Shown here in pieces: positions 1-9,189 of a DNA stretch of 64,000 nt. Position 1 is the stretch's first letter; every line of letters starts with the position of its first letter. Source of the DNA: Motiliproteus sp. SC1-56 (GTDB lineage Bacteria > Pseudomonadota > Gammaproteobacteria > Pseudomonadales > Balneatricaceae). Location of the stretch: positions 62,001-126,000 of the forward strand of contig NZ_JAEMGS010000003.1 in NCBI RefSeq assembly GCF_017309075.1, read 5' to 3'. Below the pieces are notes generated by a model. The model worked only from the letters and a program-made list of their open reading frames with translations, ran no database searches and had not been told where the DNA came from. The position numbers and the translations under genes were made by a program.

Positions 1-281
1 CGCCTCTGCAGATTAGCGCCCGGCGCGGCCAGGTACGGGGCAGCGACGAACAGATTCGCCTGCAGCAACAGGTCGTGATCACCGACCGGGCACGGGCGGA
101 CTATCGCTTGGAAACCCCTTCCCTTACACTCAACCCCAATCGCGACTACGGCGAGACCGATGCGCCCGTGCATATCTTCCACGGAACCGGGGAGACCCGC
201 GCCATCGGCATGCGCCTGTTTATGGACGAGGACCGCGTTGAACTGCTGCAACGCGTCAGAGGAACCCATGACCCCAAATAA
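1..281 (+). CDS. lptC: LPS export protein LptC, C-terminal fragment
   Basis: The window opens inside this gene, and only about the last 92 residues are visible, with the first complete codon at base 3. LptC is a bitopic inner-membrane protein that takes lipopolysaccharide from LptB2FG and passes it to LptA in the periplasm. The fragment shows the alternating short beta-strand character of the OstA/LptC jellyroll, with a phrase close to D-A-P-V-H-I near its end. The call rests mainly on position, because the stop codon overlaps the lptA start by 14 bases and lptB follows directly. The membrane anchor and N-terminus lie outside the window. Confidence 0.85.
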   Translation, partial: PLQISARRGQVRGSDEQIRLQQQVVITDRARADYRLETPSLTLNPNRDYGETDAPVHIFHGTGETRAIGMRLFMDEDRVELLQRVRGTHDPK

Positions 282-786
282 ACTTCTGCTAAGCGCGCTG
301 GCCCTGTCCGCGCTGGCCCTGCCCCCGATGGCACAGGCGCTTCCCGACGACCGGGAGCAGCCGATTCAGATCGCAGCCGACAGCGCCGAGCTGGACGATC
401 AGAAAGGCGTCGCCACCTACCGGGGCGCAGTCAAGGTAACCCAGGGAAGTCTGATGATCGAAGGTGAAACCGTCATCATTTACGCCGAGAACGGCGAGGT
501 GAGCCGCCTGGTCGCCGAAGGCCAGCCCGCCCACTTTCAGCAGCGCCCAAGCGCACAAGCCCCTCTGGACAAGGGCTACGCAAACCATATCGATTACTCC
601 CTCACCCGGGACCACATCACCCTGGAAGGGGAAGCCCGCCTGGAGCGCGACCGGGATCGATTCAGCGGTCAACGCATCGAACTGGATATGCAGAGCGACC
701 TGGTCAGCGCCTTCGGCGGCGGCGAGAAGGCCGGGGACCAGCGGGTTCGAATGATCTTGCAACCCAAGCAGGATGGCGCTCGATGA
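268..786 (+). CDS. lptA: LPS transport periplasmic protein LptA
   Basis: LptA is the periplasmic bridge protein whose stacked beta-jellyroll units carry lipopolysaccharide from LptC to LptD at the outer membrane. The predicted product is 172 residues, close to the usual 170-185. Residues 1 to about 24 form a Sec signal peptide: Lys5, a Leu/Ala-rich core, and a cleavage site after M-A-Q-A. The mature protein has the OstA pattern, including a phrase like [10 protein letters not shown]. The ATG at 268 is chosen because it leaves a proper signal peptide, whereas an upstream extension would begin inside lptC. The gene overlaps lptC by 14 bases and lptB by ATGA, so translation is probably coupled. 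Confidence 0.93.
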   Translation: MTPNKLLLSALALSALALPPMAQALPDDREQPIQIAADSAELDDQKGVATYRGAVKVTQGSLMIEGETVIIYAENGEVSRLVAEGQPAHFQQRPSAQAPLDKGYANHIDYSLTRDHITLEGEARLERDRDRFSGQRIELDMQSDLVSAFGGGEKAGDQRVRMILQPKQDGAR

Positions 787-1508
787 GCCGCCTTCAGGCC
801 CTCAACCTGGCCAAGTCCTACCGGGGCCGCCAGGTGGTGAAAGACGTCTCCCTCGGTATCGAGAGCGGCCAGATTGCCGGGCTGCTGGGCCCCAACGGCG
901 CCGGTAAAACCACCTGCTTCTACATGGTCGTGGGGCTGGTGCCATCGGAGGGCGGGCGCGTCCTGATCGACGATGAAGACATCACCGACCTGCCGATGCA
1001 CGGCCGCGCCCGCAAAGGCCTGGGCTACCTGCCGCAGGAAGCGTCGATCTTTCGCAAGCTCAGCGTCCAGGACAACATCATGGCAATCCTGGAGACCCGC
1101 CCCGAACTGAGCCGCGCCCAACGGCATGAACACCTCGAACGGCTGCTGGAAGAGTTCCATATCACCCATATCCGCGACAGCCTCGGGATGAGCCTCTCCG
1201 GCGGGGAGAGACGCCGGGTCGAAATTGCACGCGCCCTGGCCACGGAACCCGCTTTTATCTTGCTGGACGAGCCCTTTGCCGGGGTCGATCCCATTTCGGT
1301 CAGCGACATCAAACAGATCGTAGAGCACCTGAAAGAGCGCGGCATCGGCATCCTGATCACCGATCACAACGTGCGCGAAACCCTGGACATTTGCGAGCAC
1401 GCCTATATCGTCAACGACGGTTATCTGCTCGCCTCTGGCACCCCTGGCGAAGTACTCGACAACGCCCAGGTCAAAGAGGTGTATCTGGGAGAACAATTCC
1501 GTCTTTGA
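783..1508 (+). CDS. lptB: LPS export ABC transporter ATPase LptB
   Basis: LptB is the cytoplasmic ATPase dimer that powers extraction of lipopolysaccharide by LptFG. The 241-residue protein carries Walker A (GPNGAGKTT, residues 36-44), a Q-loop phrase [14 protein letters not shown] that is characteristic of LptB, the ABC signature LSGGERRR, Walker B ending in L-L-D-E-P-F-A-G, and a switch histidine in I-T-D-H-N-V-R-E-T. The start overlaps the lptA stop as ATGA. A TATAAT-like hexamer lies at 1512-1517 just past the stop, without a convincing -35 box, so separate transcription of rpoN is possible but unproven. Confidence 0.97.
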   Translation: MSRLQALNLAKSYRGRQVVKDVSLGIESGQIAGLLGPNGAGKTTCFYMVVGLVPSEGGRVLIDDEDITDLPMHGRARKGLGYLPQEASIFRKLSVQDNIMAILETRPELSRAQRHEHLERLLEEFHITHIRDSLGMSLSGGERRRVEIARALATEPAFILLDEPFAGVDPISVSDIKQIVEHLKERGIGILITDHNVRETLDICEHAYIVNDGYLLASGTPGEVLDNAQVKEVYLGEQFRL

Positions 1509-1593
1509 GCTTATAATCACCGGGACCCGTGGTAGAATCCAGCAGCTCTCCCGGCACAGCGAGGACAGTCATTGAAGGCCCTGACCTGAATTT

Positions 1594-3063
1594 ATGAAAC
1601 CATCCCTACAGCTAAAAATCAGCCAGCAACTGACCATGACGCCGCAGTTGCAGCAGGCGATTCGGCTTCTTCAACTCTCGACGCTGGACCTGCAGCAGGA
1701 AATTCAGGAAGCGCTTGACTCCAACCCCATGCTGGAGGTTTCCGAAGAAGAGACCGCACCCCGGGATAGCGAATCCGAGCCCGTCACGACCACCAGCGAA
1801 GACACGCCGATTGATGGCGAGTGGAATGAGCAGATCCCGGTCGAGCTGGCCACCGACAGCAGCTGGGAAGACACCTTCCAGAGCGCCGGTCTATCCAGTG
1901 GCCCGGGCCCCAGCGGTGGCGACAATACCGACTTCGAATCGGCGGACCGCTCGGACGAGACCCTGACCGACCACCTGCTCTGGCAGCTCAATCTCACCCC
2001 CATGACCGACCTGGACCGGGCCATCGCCATGTCGATCATTGACGGTATCGACCAGGACGGCTACCTGCGGGTGGATCTCGACGAAGTGGTCGCCAACTTC
2101 AACGACGAAACGCTGGCCGACACCGAAGAGACGGTGGAACTTGACGAGGCCGAAGCCGTGCTGCGCCGGCTGCAGCAGTTCGACCCGCCCGGCGTGGCCG
2201 CCCGGGATCTGCGCGAGTGCCTGCTGATTCAGCTCGACCAGCTTCCCGACAGCGACGAGCAGGCGATGCAGGATGCGCGGCGCGTGGTGGACCAATACCT
2301 GCCCCTGCTGGGCAGCCACGACTACAAGCAACTGATGCGCCGCTCCAAGCTCAAGGAAGTGCAGCTGCAAGCGGCAATCCAAGTGATTCAGAGCCTCAAC
2401 CCCCGCCCCGGCAGCCTGGTGGATCTGCGCGAACCCGAGTACGTGATTCCCGATGTCATCGTCAAAAAGGAGCGCGGCGTCTGGAAAGTGAGCCTGAATG
2501 GCGAAGCGGCGCCCAAGGTGCGCATCAATGACAACTACGCGGGGCTCGTACGCCGGGCCGACAACAGCGCCGACAACACCTACCTGCGCAACCACCTGCA
2601 GGAAGCCCGCTGGTTCCTGAAGAGCCTGCAGAGCCGCAACGACACCCTGCTCAAGGTGGCCAGCAAAATCGTCGAGCACCAGCAGGACTTCCTGGAGTTC
2701 GGCGAGGAGGCGATGAAGCCCCTGGTGCTGCACGACATCGCCCAGGCGGTGGAAATGCACGAGTCGACCATCTCCCGCGTCACCACCCAGAAATTCATGC
2801 ACACCCCGCGGGGCCTGTTCGAGCTCAAGTACTTTTTCTCCAGCCACGTCAGCACGGCATCGGGCGGCGAATGTTCCTCCACCGCCATCCGCGCCATCAT
2901 CAAGAAGCTGATCGCCGCTGAAAACGTGGCCAAGCCCCTGAGCGACAGCAAAATCACTAAACTGCTGGAAGAACAAGGAATCAAGGTCGCACGCAGGACC
3001 ATTGCAAAATACCGCGAGGCCCTTAACATACCCCCGTCCAATGAGCGGAAACGTTTGGTATGA
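1594..3063 (+). CDS. rpoN: RNA polymerase sigma-54 factor
   Basis: Sigma-54 directs RNA polymerase to -24/-12 promoters that depend on enhancer-binding AAA+ activators, typically for nitrogen, flagellar and carbon-use genes. The 489-residue protein has the glutamine-rich activator-interacting region I (residues 1-50, with [16 protein letters not shown]), an acidic linker (about 55-115), the core-binding domain, and the RpoN box [10 protein letters not shown] at 466-475. The start matches the conserved M-K-x-x-L-Q-L family N-terminus, although the upstream ribosome site is weak. It is followed at 66 bases by hpf, the usual neighbour. Confidence 0.98.
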   Translation: MKPSLQLKISQQLTMTPQLQQAIRLLQLSTLDLQQEIQEALDSNPMLEVSEEETAPRDSESEPVTTTSEDTPIDGEWNEQIPVELATDSSWEDTFQSAGLSSGPGPSGGDNTDFESADRSDETLTDHLLWQLNLTPMTDLDRAIAMSIIDGIDQDGYLRVDLDEVVANFNDETLADTEETVELDEAEAVLRRLQQFDPPGVAARDLRECLLIQLDQLPDSDEQAMQDARRVVDQYLPLLGSHDYKQLMRRSKLKEVQLQAAIQVIQSLNPRPGSLVDLREPEYVIPDVIVKKERGVWKVSLNGEAAPKVRINDNYAGLVRRADNSADNTYLRNHLQEARWFLKSLQSRNDTLLKVASKIVEHQQDFLEFGEEAMKPLVLHDIAQAVEMHESTISRVTTQKFMHTPRGLFELKYFFSSHVSTASGGECSSTAIRAIIKKLIAAENVAKPLSDSKITKLLEEQGIKVARRTIAKYREALNIPPSNERKRLV

Positions 3064-3128
3064 TGAAGGCCCGTGTGACGCCTTCATTTTTCATTACATC
3101 CACGCAGTCGCACCCTTAGGAGAGACTT

Positions 3129-3431
3129 ATGCAAATCAATATCACTGGCCACCATGTGGATCTGACCGACGCCCTGCGCGAGTACGTCAACACCAAGTTC
3201 GACAAGCTGGAGCGCCACTTTGACCACATCACCAACGTCCAGGTGACCCTTACCGTTCAGGGCCAGCAGCAAGAAGCCGAGGCGACCGTCAACCTCTCCG
3301 GCGGCGAGATCTTCGCCAAGGCGCAAGGCGATGACATGTACGCCGCCATCGACGGCCTGATCGACAAACTCGACCGCCAGGTCATCAAGCACAAAGAAAA
3401 GATGCAGAGCCGCAAGCAGGGAATCGCTTAA
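3129..3431 (+). CDS. hpf: Short-form ribosome hibernation promoting factor
   Basis: HPF binds the decoding region of the 30S subunit and helps form inactive 100S ribosome dimers in stationary phase. This 100-residue protein is the short type: one beta-alpha-beta-beta-beta-alpha domain with the phrases I-T-G-H-H-V-D-L-T-D-A-L-R and M-Y-A-A-I-D-G-L-I-D-K-L-D-R-Q, and no C-terminal dimerisation extension. A clear ribosome site, AGGAGA, lies just before the ATG. It sits between rpoN and ptsN as in other gammaproteobacteria. Confidence 0.96.
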   Translation: MQINITGHHVDLTDALREYVNTKFDKLERHFDHITNVQVTLTVQGQQQEAEATVNLSGGEIFAKAQGDDMYAAIDGLIDKLDRQVIKHKEKMQSRKQGIA

Positions 3432-3462
3432 CGGTTTACCTCTCCTTCTCTGGAAAGGCCTT

Positions 3463-3927
3463 ATGTTGATCCATGAGACCCTGGTCCGGGAGCGTTGCTT
3501 TCACAACCTCCCGGGCAACAGCAAAAAACGCATACTGGAAAACGCCAGCGAGCTGATCGCCGAATCTGTCGAAGGCCTTGAGGCAGAAGACATTTTCGCC
3601 GGTTTGATTAGCCGCGAGCGCCTGGGAAGCACCGGCATCGGCGAGGGGGTCGCGATCCCCCACTGCCGCCTGGACAACTGCACCGAGGCGGTTGGCGCCC
3701 TGGTCAACCTGCCCGAGCCCGTTGATTTCGATGCCATTGACGGCCAGCCGGTGGACTTGCTCTTCGTGCTGCTGGTGCCCACCGAAGCCACCGAAACCCA
3801 CCTTCAGACCCTGGCGTCCCTGGCCGAGCTGTTCAGCCAGGCCGACTTCCGCCAACGCCTGCGGCAGACCCACTCCGCCGATGAACTTTACAAGGCGGCA
3901 GCGGACTACGAGATGGAAATGCTCTAG
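3463..3927 (+). CDS. ptsN: PTS nitrogen regulatory protein EIIA-Ntr
   Basis: EIIA-Ntr is the last phosphoacceptor of the nitrogen phosphotransferase chain (PtsP to NPr to PtsN). It is a regulator rather than a sugar transporter. The 154-residue sequence is a single EIIA type-2 domain, with the phosphorylated histidine expected at His67 in G-V-A-I-P-H-C-R-L. An A-A-G-G-C-C-like spacer with AAGG precedes the ATG. Its partner npr lies two genes downstream and rapZ is between them, the standard cluster. Confidence 0.96.
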   Translation: MLIHETLVRERCFHNLPGNSKKRILENASELIAESVEGLEAEDIFAGLISRERLGSTGIGEGVAIPHCRLDNCTEAVGALVNLPEPVDFDAIDGQPVDLLFVLLVPTEATETHLQTLASLAELFSQADFRQRLRQTHSADELYKAAADYEMEML

Positions 3928-3950
3928 GGAACCGCCGGGAGCCGTCTCTT

Positions 3951-4817
3951 ATGAAATTCGTCATTATCAGCGGTCGTTCCGGATCAGGAAAAACCACCGC
4001 CCTTCAAGCCCTTGAGGACCTCGGGTATTTTTGTATCGACAACCTGCCGGTGGCGCTGCTGCCCACCCTCGCCGAGCAGGTACTGAAAGAGCCGATGGAG
4101 GACAAGAGCGGGATCGCCATCAGCATCGACGCGCGCAACACCTCCCACGGACTCAAGCAGTTTCCCTCCATCATCGGCAGTCTCGATCGCAGCCCCATCC
4201 AGTACGACATCATCTACCTGGATGCCGCCGAGCCGACCCTGCTCAAGCGCTTCAGCGAAAGTCGCCGGCGCCACCCCCTTTCCGACGGCGAAAAAGGGCT
4301 GAAAGAAGCCATTGCGCTGGAAAAAACTCTGCTGGAACCCATGGCCGACCTGGCCCATCTGTCGATCGACACCACCCGCATGACGCTCTACGAGCTGCGC
4401 GACGAGATCAAGTCCCGGGTCGCCGGCCGCACCGGCCAGCACATCGCCCTGCTGTTCCAGTCCTTCGGTTTCAAGCACGGGGTGCCGCTGGATGCCGACC
4501 TGGTCTATGACGTGCGCTGCCTTCCCAACCCGTACTGGGATCCGCGCCTGCGCAAGTACAGCGGCCAGGACCCCGAGGTGATCGACTACCTGGAAGCCCA
4601 GCCCGCGGTGAACGATATGCGTAGCGATATCATCACCTTTCTGGAGCGCTGGCTGCCCGACTTCGAACGTAACAACCGCAGCTACCTGACCGTCTGTATC
4701 GGCTGCACCGGCGGCCACCACCGCTCGGTCTACCTGGCCGAGGCCCTCGCTGGTCATTTCCGGCAATCTATGGATAATGTTCTGGTCAAGCACAGGGAGC
4801 TCTCGGTGGCGGAGTAG
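3951..4817 (+). CDS. rapZ: RNase adapter protein RapZ
   Basis: RapZ is a nucleotide- and RNA-binding adapter. In enterobacteria it delivers the sRNA GlmZ to RNase E and so adjusts glucosamine-6-phosphate synthase levels. The 288-residue protein has a Walker A loop GRSGSGKTT at residues 8-16. Its C-terminal domain ends in the conserved phrase C-I-G-C-T-G-G-H-H-R-S-V-Y-L. The GlmZ/GlmY sRNAs were not looked for outside the window. The gene ends 3 bases before npr, indicating one transcript. Confidence 0.96.
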   Translation: MKFVIISGRSGSGKTTALQALEDLGYFCIDNLPVALLPTLAEQVLKEPMEDKSGIAISIDARNTSHGLKQFPSIIGSLDRSPIQYDIIYLDAAEPTLLKRFSESRRRHPLSDGEKGLKEAIALEKTLLEPMADLAHLSIDTTRMTLYELRDEIKSRVAGRTGQHIALLFQSFGFKHGVPLDADLVYDVRCLPNPYWDPRLRKYSGQDPEVIDYLEAQPAVNDMRSDIITFLERWLPDFERNNRSYLTVCIGCTGGHHRSVYLAEALAGHFRQSMDNVLVKHRELSVAE

Positions 4818-4820
4818 TCG

Positions 4821-5090
4821 ATGATCGAAAAGCAGGTAACCATCATCAACAAGCTGGGGCTTCACGCCCGCGCCACCGCCAAGCTGATCGGGGTGACCAG
4901 CAACTACGCCAGCACCATCAAACTGATCAAGGACGGACGCAGCGTCGACGCCAAGAGCATCATGTCGGTGATGATGCTCGCCGCCAGCAAGGGCACCGAG
5001 CTGACGCTGGTCGTGGAGGGCGAGGATGAAGACGAAGCCGCCGCCGCGGTGGAAGCCCTCATCAACAACTATTTCGGCGAAGGCGAATAA
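4821..5090 (+). CDS. npr: Phosphocarrier protein NPr (HPr family)
   Basis: NPr relays phosphate from EI-Ntr to EIIA-Ntr. The 89-residue HPr-fold protein has the active-site histidine at His15 in N-K-L-G-L-H-A-R-A-T-A and a serine at about position 47 in D-A-K-S-I-M-S-V, matching the regulatory serine region of HPr proteins. It lies 3 bases after rapZ and closes the rpoN operon. The name ptsO is also used for this gene. Confidence 0.95.
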   Translation: MIEKQVTIINKLGLHARATAKLIGVTSNYASTIKLIKDGRSVDAKSIMSVMMLAASKGTELTLVVEGEDEDEAAAAVEALINNYFGEGE

Positions 5091-5231
5091 GCCGCGCCCC
5101 CGATACCCCCCTGTTTGCGTTTACGCTATACTCTGCGCCGTTCCTGCCGTTAGGCGTTTTCGTTGATACCCATAGCCGCCGCTGTTTCCGGCCCGCCGTC
5201 GCGGTCGGCCGCGTCCTGACACCGTATTAGC

Positions 5232-6581
5232 ATGCTGCACACTGCCGACAAACCACCCCACCACCAACTCAGCGAAGCCCTGGAGAGCGGACGCTTCCGC
5301 CAGATTCAGCAGATGCTGAACCAGACCCTGCTGCCGGCAGACGTGGCCCACCTGCTCGAGTCCTCCCCCCCCAAGCAACGCCAGTTGCTCTGGAACCTGC
5401 TGGACAGTGATCTCGAAGGGGAGGTGTTGCAGTACCTGGGGGACGATATTCAGGCCGACTTTCTGAGCCAGATGGATACCCAGGAGCTGCTGGCGGTCAC
5501 CTCCGCACTGGACGACGACGATGTCGCCGACCTGATGCAGCAGCTGCCCAGCGCCGTGGTGCAGGAAGTACTGAATTCCATGGACAACCAGGACCGGGAA
5601 CGCCTGGAGACCGTGCTCTCCTACCCGGAAGACACCGCCGGTGGCCTGATGACCACCGACTTTGTCACCATCCGGCCCGACATCACCGTGGACACCGCCC
5701 TGCGCTACCTGCGACGCCACCAGGAACTGCCGGAGATGACCGACAGCCTGCTGATCGTCAGCCGCAAGGGCCGCTACATCGGCCTGCTGCCCCTCACCCG
5801 CATGCTGGTCAGCGATCCGGACAGCACCGTGCGCGAGGTGATGATCACCGGCACCGATCCGATTCCCGCCGACATGCCCGATGCCGAGGTGGCACAACTG
5901 TTCGAGCGCCACGACCTGGTGTCGGCGCCAGTGGTGGACGAGCACAATCAACTGCTCGGACGCATCACCATTGACGACGTGGTGGATGTTATCCGCGAGG
6001 ATGCCGACCACTCCCTGATGAGCATGGCCGGTCTGGATGAAGACGAGGACACCTTCGCCCCGGTGCTGCGCACCACTCGCCGGCGCGCACTCTGGCTCGG
6101 GATCAACCTGCTCACCGCCTTCATCGCCTCGGCGGTGATCGGCCTGTTTGAAGAGACCATCGAGAAAGTGGTCGCCCTGGCGGTGCTCATGCCCATCGTC
6201 GCCAGCATGGGCGGCATCGCCGGTAGCCAGGCCCTGACCCTGGTGATCCGGGGTATGGCCCTGGGGCACGTGGAGCGCAGCAATGCTGCCTGGCTGATCA
6301 ACCGGGAGCTGGTGGTGGGCACGCTTAACGGCCTGCTTTGGGCGCTGGTGGTGGCGGCGGCGGCGGTGCTCTGGTTCAATGACCTGACCATCGGACTCCT
6401 GATCGCCCTGGCCCTGATCATCAACCTGGTGGTGGCAGCGTTGGCCGGCACCGCCCTGCCCCTGGTCCTGAGAGCCTGGGGCATCGACCCGGCCCTGGCG
6501 GGGGGCGTGCTGCTGACGACCATCACCGACGTGGTGGGCTTCCTGGCGTTTCTGGGCCTGGCCACCCTGTTTTATGCCTGA
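5232..6581 (+). CDS. mgtE: Magnesium channel/transporter MgtE
   Basis: MgtE is a dimeric, magnesium-gated Mg2+ channel of the inner membrane. The 449-residue protein has the N-terminal superhelical MgtE_N domain (about 20-125), a CBS-domain pair (about 130-260), a plug helix, and five C-terminal membrane segments beginning near A-L-W-L-G-I-N-L-L-T-A-F, with the pore phrase M-P-I-V-A-S-M-G-G-I-A-G-S-Q. The 141-base leader contains a TATACT hexamer at 5127-5132 as a possible -10 box. I saw no recognisable M-box magnesium riboswitch in it. The ribosome site before the ATG is weak. Confidence 0.95.
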   Translation: MLHTADKPPHHQLSEALESGRFRQIQQMLNQTLLPADVAHLLESSPPKQRQLLWNLLDSDLEGEVLQYLGDDIQADFLSQMDTQELLAVTSALDDDDVADLMQQLPSAVVQEVLNSMDNQDRERLETVLSYPEDTAGGLMTTDFVTIRPDITVDTALRYLRRHQELPEMTDSLLIVSRKGRYIGLLPLTRMLVSDPDSTVREVMITGTDPIPADMPDAEVAQLFERHDLVSAPVVDEHNQLLGRITIDDVVDVIREDADHSLMSMAGLDEDEDTFAPVLRTTRRRALWLGINLLTAFIASAVIGLFEETIEKVVALAVLMPIVASMGGIAGSQALTLVIRGMALGHVERSNAAWLINRELVVGTLNGLLWALVVAAAAVLWFNDLTIGLLIALALIINLVVAALAGTALPLVLRAWGIDPALAGGVLLTTITDVVGFLAFLGLATLFYA

Positions 6582-6623
6582 ACGCCTGCACAGGCGCCGG
6601 GCCCTAGTTAATATGGAACTACC

Positions 6624-7154
6624 ATGAGCGATTACTTTGAACCCTCTGAAGAGAGGGATGAAGGCGAAGCCAAGAGCAAGACCCAGCTAAAGCGGGAGAT
6701 GGAAGCGCTGCAGGACCTAGGCGCCAAGCTGCTGGACATGAACGACCAGCAGCTGGCGAAGCTGCCCCTGAGCCCGGCCCTTGAGCGCGCCATTGATGAG
6801 TCCAAGCGGATTCGTCAGCGCGAGGCCCGCCGGCGCCACCTGCAGTACATCGGCAAGCTGATGCGCGAGGTCGACGTGGCCGCCATCCAGGAAGCAGTGG
6901 ACCGGCAGGAAGCGGGCACCCGCGCCTATATCCAGCACTTTCACCAGCTTGAGCAGTGGCGGGACCAGCTGCTGGCGGAAGATGACCAGCTCGCCGAGTT
7001 TCTCAGCGCCTACCCCGGCGCCGATCGCCAGCACCTGCGCCAGCTAGTGCGCAACGCCCGCAAGGAAGCCGAGCGCGGCAAGCCGCCGGCCAGCGCCCGC
7101 AAACTGTTCAAGTACATCCGCGAGGTGGACGAACAGGCGCAGGTGGACGGCTAG
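6624..7154 (+). CDS. darP: Ribosome biogenesis factor DarP (YjgA)
   Basis: DarP binds late 50S assembly intermediates and helps the peptidyl transferase centre mature. The 176-residue, highly charged, mostly helical protein has the family phrases S-K-T-Q-L-K-R-E-M-E-A-L-Q-D-L-G and R-R-R-H-L-Q-Y-I-G-K-L-M-R. Its neighbour in many relatives is tldD or pmbA. Here it is convergent with the nitrilase-like gene, with only 21 bases between the stops. Confidence 0.94.
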   Translation: MSDYFEPSEERDEGEAKSKTQLKREMEALQDLGAKLLDMNDQQLAKLPLSPALERAIDESKRIRQREARRRHLQYIGKLMREVDVAAIQEAVDRQEAGTRAYIQHFHQLEQWRDQLLAEDDQLAEFLSAYPGADRQHLRQLVRNARKEAERGKPPASARKLFKYIREVDEQAQVDG

Positions 7155-7175
7155 ACCGGCGTCTCTAATCCGCCT

Positions 7176-8000
7176 TTAGAGAAGCGAGGGAAAACGCCGC
7201 CGCTGGACCTGCAGCGGCATCTTAGCGCGCAGCTCCCGGCAGCGCTGCCGATCGATGTCGGCGTAAACCACCCCCTCGCCCCGGGCCCGGCTGGCCAGCA
7301 CCTGGCCCCAGGGATCCACCACCATGGAGTGGCCAAAGGTCTCCCGGCGCGCGTTATGGACGCCACCCTGGTTAGCGGCCAGGACATAGCACTGGGTTTC
7401 ACAGGCCCGGGCCCGCAGCAGCAGCTCCCAGTGCGCCTCCCCGGTCACCTTGGTAAAGGCGGCAGGCACCGTGATCAACTCCGCCCCCCGTTCCACCAGA
7501 GCCTGATAGAGCAGGGGAAAACGCAGATCGTAACAGATGCTCAGCCCCAGGCGCCCGAACGGGGTATCCACCACCACGGCGTCTTCTCCGGGCTCAATCT
7601 CATCCGACTCCCGGTAACTGGCCTGGCGGTCCGCCACCTCGACGTCGAACAGGTGCACCTTGTCGTAGCGCGCCTGCTCGCGCCCCTCGGCGTCGATAAC
7701 CAGACACGCCGAGCGCACCCGGTCGCCGGCATCGTTCAAGATCGGCAGCGAGCCTGCAACCAGCCAGACGCCATGACGGCGCGCCTGCTCGCGTAAAAAG
7801 CTCCGAATAGGACCGGAAGACCCTCGCTCCTGAGCCCCCCGCTCCAAGAGCTGGGCGGTGTTGAAAACGGCGAAGTTCTCCGGCAGCAGAACCAGTTCCG
7901 CCCCGCCCCGGGCCGCCTCGGCAACCAACGCCTCGGCCCGTTCCAGGTTAAGCGTCCACTGCGGGCCGCTCACCATCTGCACCGCGGCCACCCGACTCAC
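7176..8000 (-). CDS. Carbon-nitrogen hydrolase, Nit1/deaminated-glutathione amidase type
   Basis: This is a member of the nitrilase superfamily, most like the Nit1 branch that removes deaminated glutathione. The catalytic triad is visible: Glu41 in L-L-P-E-N-F, Lys114 in Y-D-K-V-H-L-F-D and Cys156 in I-C-Y-D-L-R-F. The start is taken at the GTG at 8000, because GGAGG lies 7 bases upstream and the protein then begins S-R-V-A-A-V-Q-M as in relatives. A longer GTG start at 8033 has no good ribosome site. The product is 274 residues, typical for the family. The gene lies between darP and yhdP as expected, although tldD is absent. Confidence 0.9.
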   Translation of the reverse strand: MSRVAAVQMVSGPQWTLNLERAEALVAEAARGGAELVLLPENFAVFNTAQLLERGAQERGSSGPIRSFLREQARRHGVWLVAGSLPILNDAGDRVRSACLVIDAEGREQARYDKVHLFDVEVADRQASYRESDEIEPGEDAVVVDTPFGRLGLSICYDLRFPLLYQALVERGAELITVPAAFTKVTGEAHWELLLRARACETQCYVLAANQGGVHNARRETFGHSMVVDPWGQVLASRARGEGVVYADIDRQRCRELRAKMPLQVQRRRFPSLL

Positions 8001-8036
8001 CGCCCGGCCTCCGAGCCTGCTTGGCGAAAGCACCGG

Positions 8037-8687
8037 TTAACCGCGGACAAAGGGGTTCTCCTCCTTCTCTTCGCCGATGGAGGTATCCGGGCCGTGCCCG
8101 GTCACCACCACCGCGGCATCGTCGAGACTGAACAGCCGTTCCTGGATGGAGCGCTCGATCGTTGGATAGTCGCCGCCCCAGAGGTCGGTACGGCCGATGG
8201 AACGGCGGAACAGCGTATCACCGGCTATCAGAAGGTTGGCCTCTTCGAACCAGAAGCTGGTGGAGCCCGGCGAGTGACCGGGGGTATGCAGGGCCACACC
8301 GCAGCAGTCCAGGGCCTGGTCATCCTCCAGCCACTGATCCGGCTCCGGCTGCGCCTGGTAGGGCACACCGAACATGGCGCACTGCTGCTCGAGCATGTCC
8401 CAGAGGAACTTGTCTTCGCGGTGGAGATGAATGGAGGCGCCGGTACGGGCCTTGATGGCGCCCGCGGCCAACACATGATCCAGGTGGGCGTGGGTATGGT
8501 AGATGCCCACCACCTGCAGACCCAGCGCATCCAGTTCAGCCAGAATTTTTTCGGGATCGCCCCCCGGGTCGACCACAATCGCTTTGCCGGTCTGGGTGTC
8601 GCCAAGCAGGGTACAGTTGCACTGCAGGGGGCCGACGGGGAAGGTTTTGCGGATAAAACGCTGGGGACTCAGGTTGGTTTCCTGCAC
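8037..8687 (-). CDS. Metallo-beta-lactamase-fold hydrolase (YcbL/GloB-like)
   Basis: This 216-residue hydrolase has the binuclear metal-binding motif HTHAHLDH at residues 64-71 and later conserved metal-site regions H-T-P-G-H-S-P-G, A-G-D-T-L-F and G-H-G-P-D-T. The length matches the short glyoxalase II-like YcbL family, which lacks the long C-terminal domain of true GloB. The substrate cannot be read from sequence. The start is GTG at 8687, with GAGGAA about 8 bases upstream. It lies upstream of the nitrilase gene on the same strand, so the two may be co-transcribed. Confidence 0.88.
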   Translation of the reverse strand: MQETNLSPQRFIRKTFPVGPLQCNCTLLGDTQTGKAIVVDPGGDPEKILAELDALGLQVVGIYHTHAHLDHVLAAGAIKARTGASIHLHREDKFLWDMLEQQCAMFGVPYQAQPEPDQWLEDDQALDCCGVALHTPGHSPGSTSFWFEEANLLIAGDTLFRRSIGRTDLWGGDYPTIERSIQERLFSLDDAAVVVTGHGPDTSIGEEKEENPFVRG

Positions 8688-8767
8688 GGTGCTGCTTCCT
8701 CAAGTGGATCCAGGGGCCATCTTAAACCCCGTGCAGGATCGAACGCCAGCCCCCGCAAACTGCGACT

Positions 8768-9019
8768 TCAGGAGCTTAAGGGAAACTCGCGTACCGCCTT
8801 CACCTGATCCAGGGAGATCTGCACCTGGTTACCGGCGTCATCATTGGCGATCAGGAACTCTTTGCCACCGTGGGCTCTCAGGTCGAGGGGGTGCAGACGG
8901 GTTTCGCGGGCGCCCTGTTCGTCTTCCACGGTAATATGCAGAACGTTGCGATGCAAAATGGCCTGCTCGTAGTAGGAACTCAATTCAGCCAGGGCGGTTT
9001 TTCCAAAAGCACTTTTCAT
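8768..9019 (-). CDS. Small conserved-looking protein, possibly Rof-like
   Basis: This is an 83-residue protein of unassigned function. An N-terminal helix (about 1-22) is followed by short strands in the order L-H-I-T-V-E-D, E-T-R-L-H-P-L-D-L-R-A-H, K-E-F-L-I-A-N and V-Q-I-S-L-D-Q-V-K-A-V. This spacing recalls the Sm-like barrel of the Rho-binding antiterminator Rof, but the match is by shape only and weak. GAGG lies 7 bases before the ATG, which supports a real gene. It is on the same strand as the two hydrolase genes downstream. Confidence 0.6.
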   Translation of the reverse strand: MKSAFGKTALAELSSYYEQAILHRNVLHITVEDEQGARETRLHPLDLRAHGGKEFLIANDDAGNQVQISLDQVKAVREFPLSS

Positions 9020-9060
9020 ATCGAATCCTCACTCTCGTTAAGGGATAACGCGGCAGGTGA

Positions 9061-9189
9061 TCGCCGCGGATACGGTGGGGCGTTACCAGATCGCCACCTC
9101 CCTGCTGTTAAGCAGCTCTCTGGGCTCGCTGTTGTATTCAGAACTTAGAATGCACTTGCACTGCGGGTTGTCGCCGCGGATACGGTGGG
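9061..9189. repeat. 19-bp direct repeat, two copies
   Basis: The 19 bases at 9061-9079 (TCGCCGCGGATACGGTGGG) occur again identically at 9171-9189, 110 bases away. One copy is coding, in the C-terminal part of the 178-residue hypothetical gene, and the other is in the gap after its stop. This suggests a small segmental duplication that has since diverged around the core. Confidence 0.7.

Noticed and set aside
5091-5231. Magnesium riboswitch before mgtE
   Set aside because: The leader is only about 90-140 bases and shows none of the M-box core I would expect. Only a possible -10 hexamer was seen.
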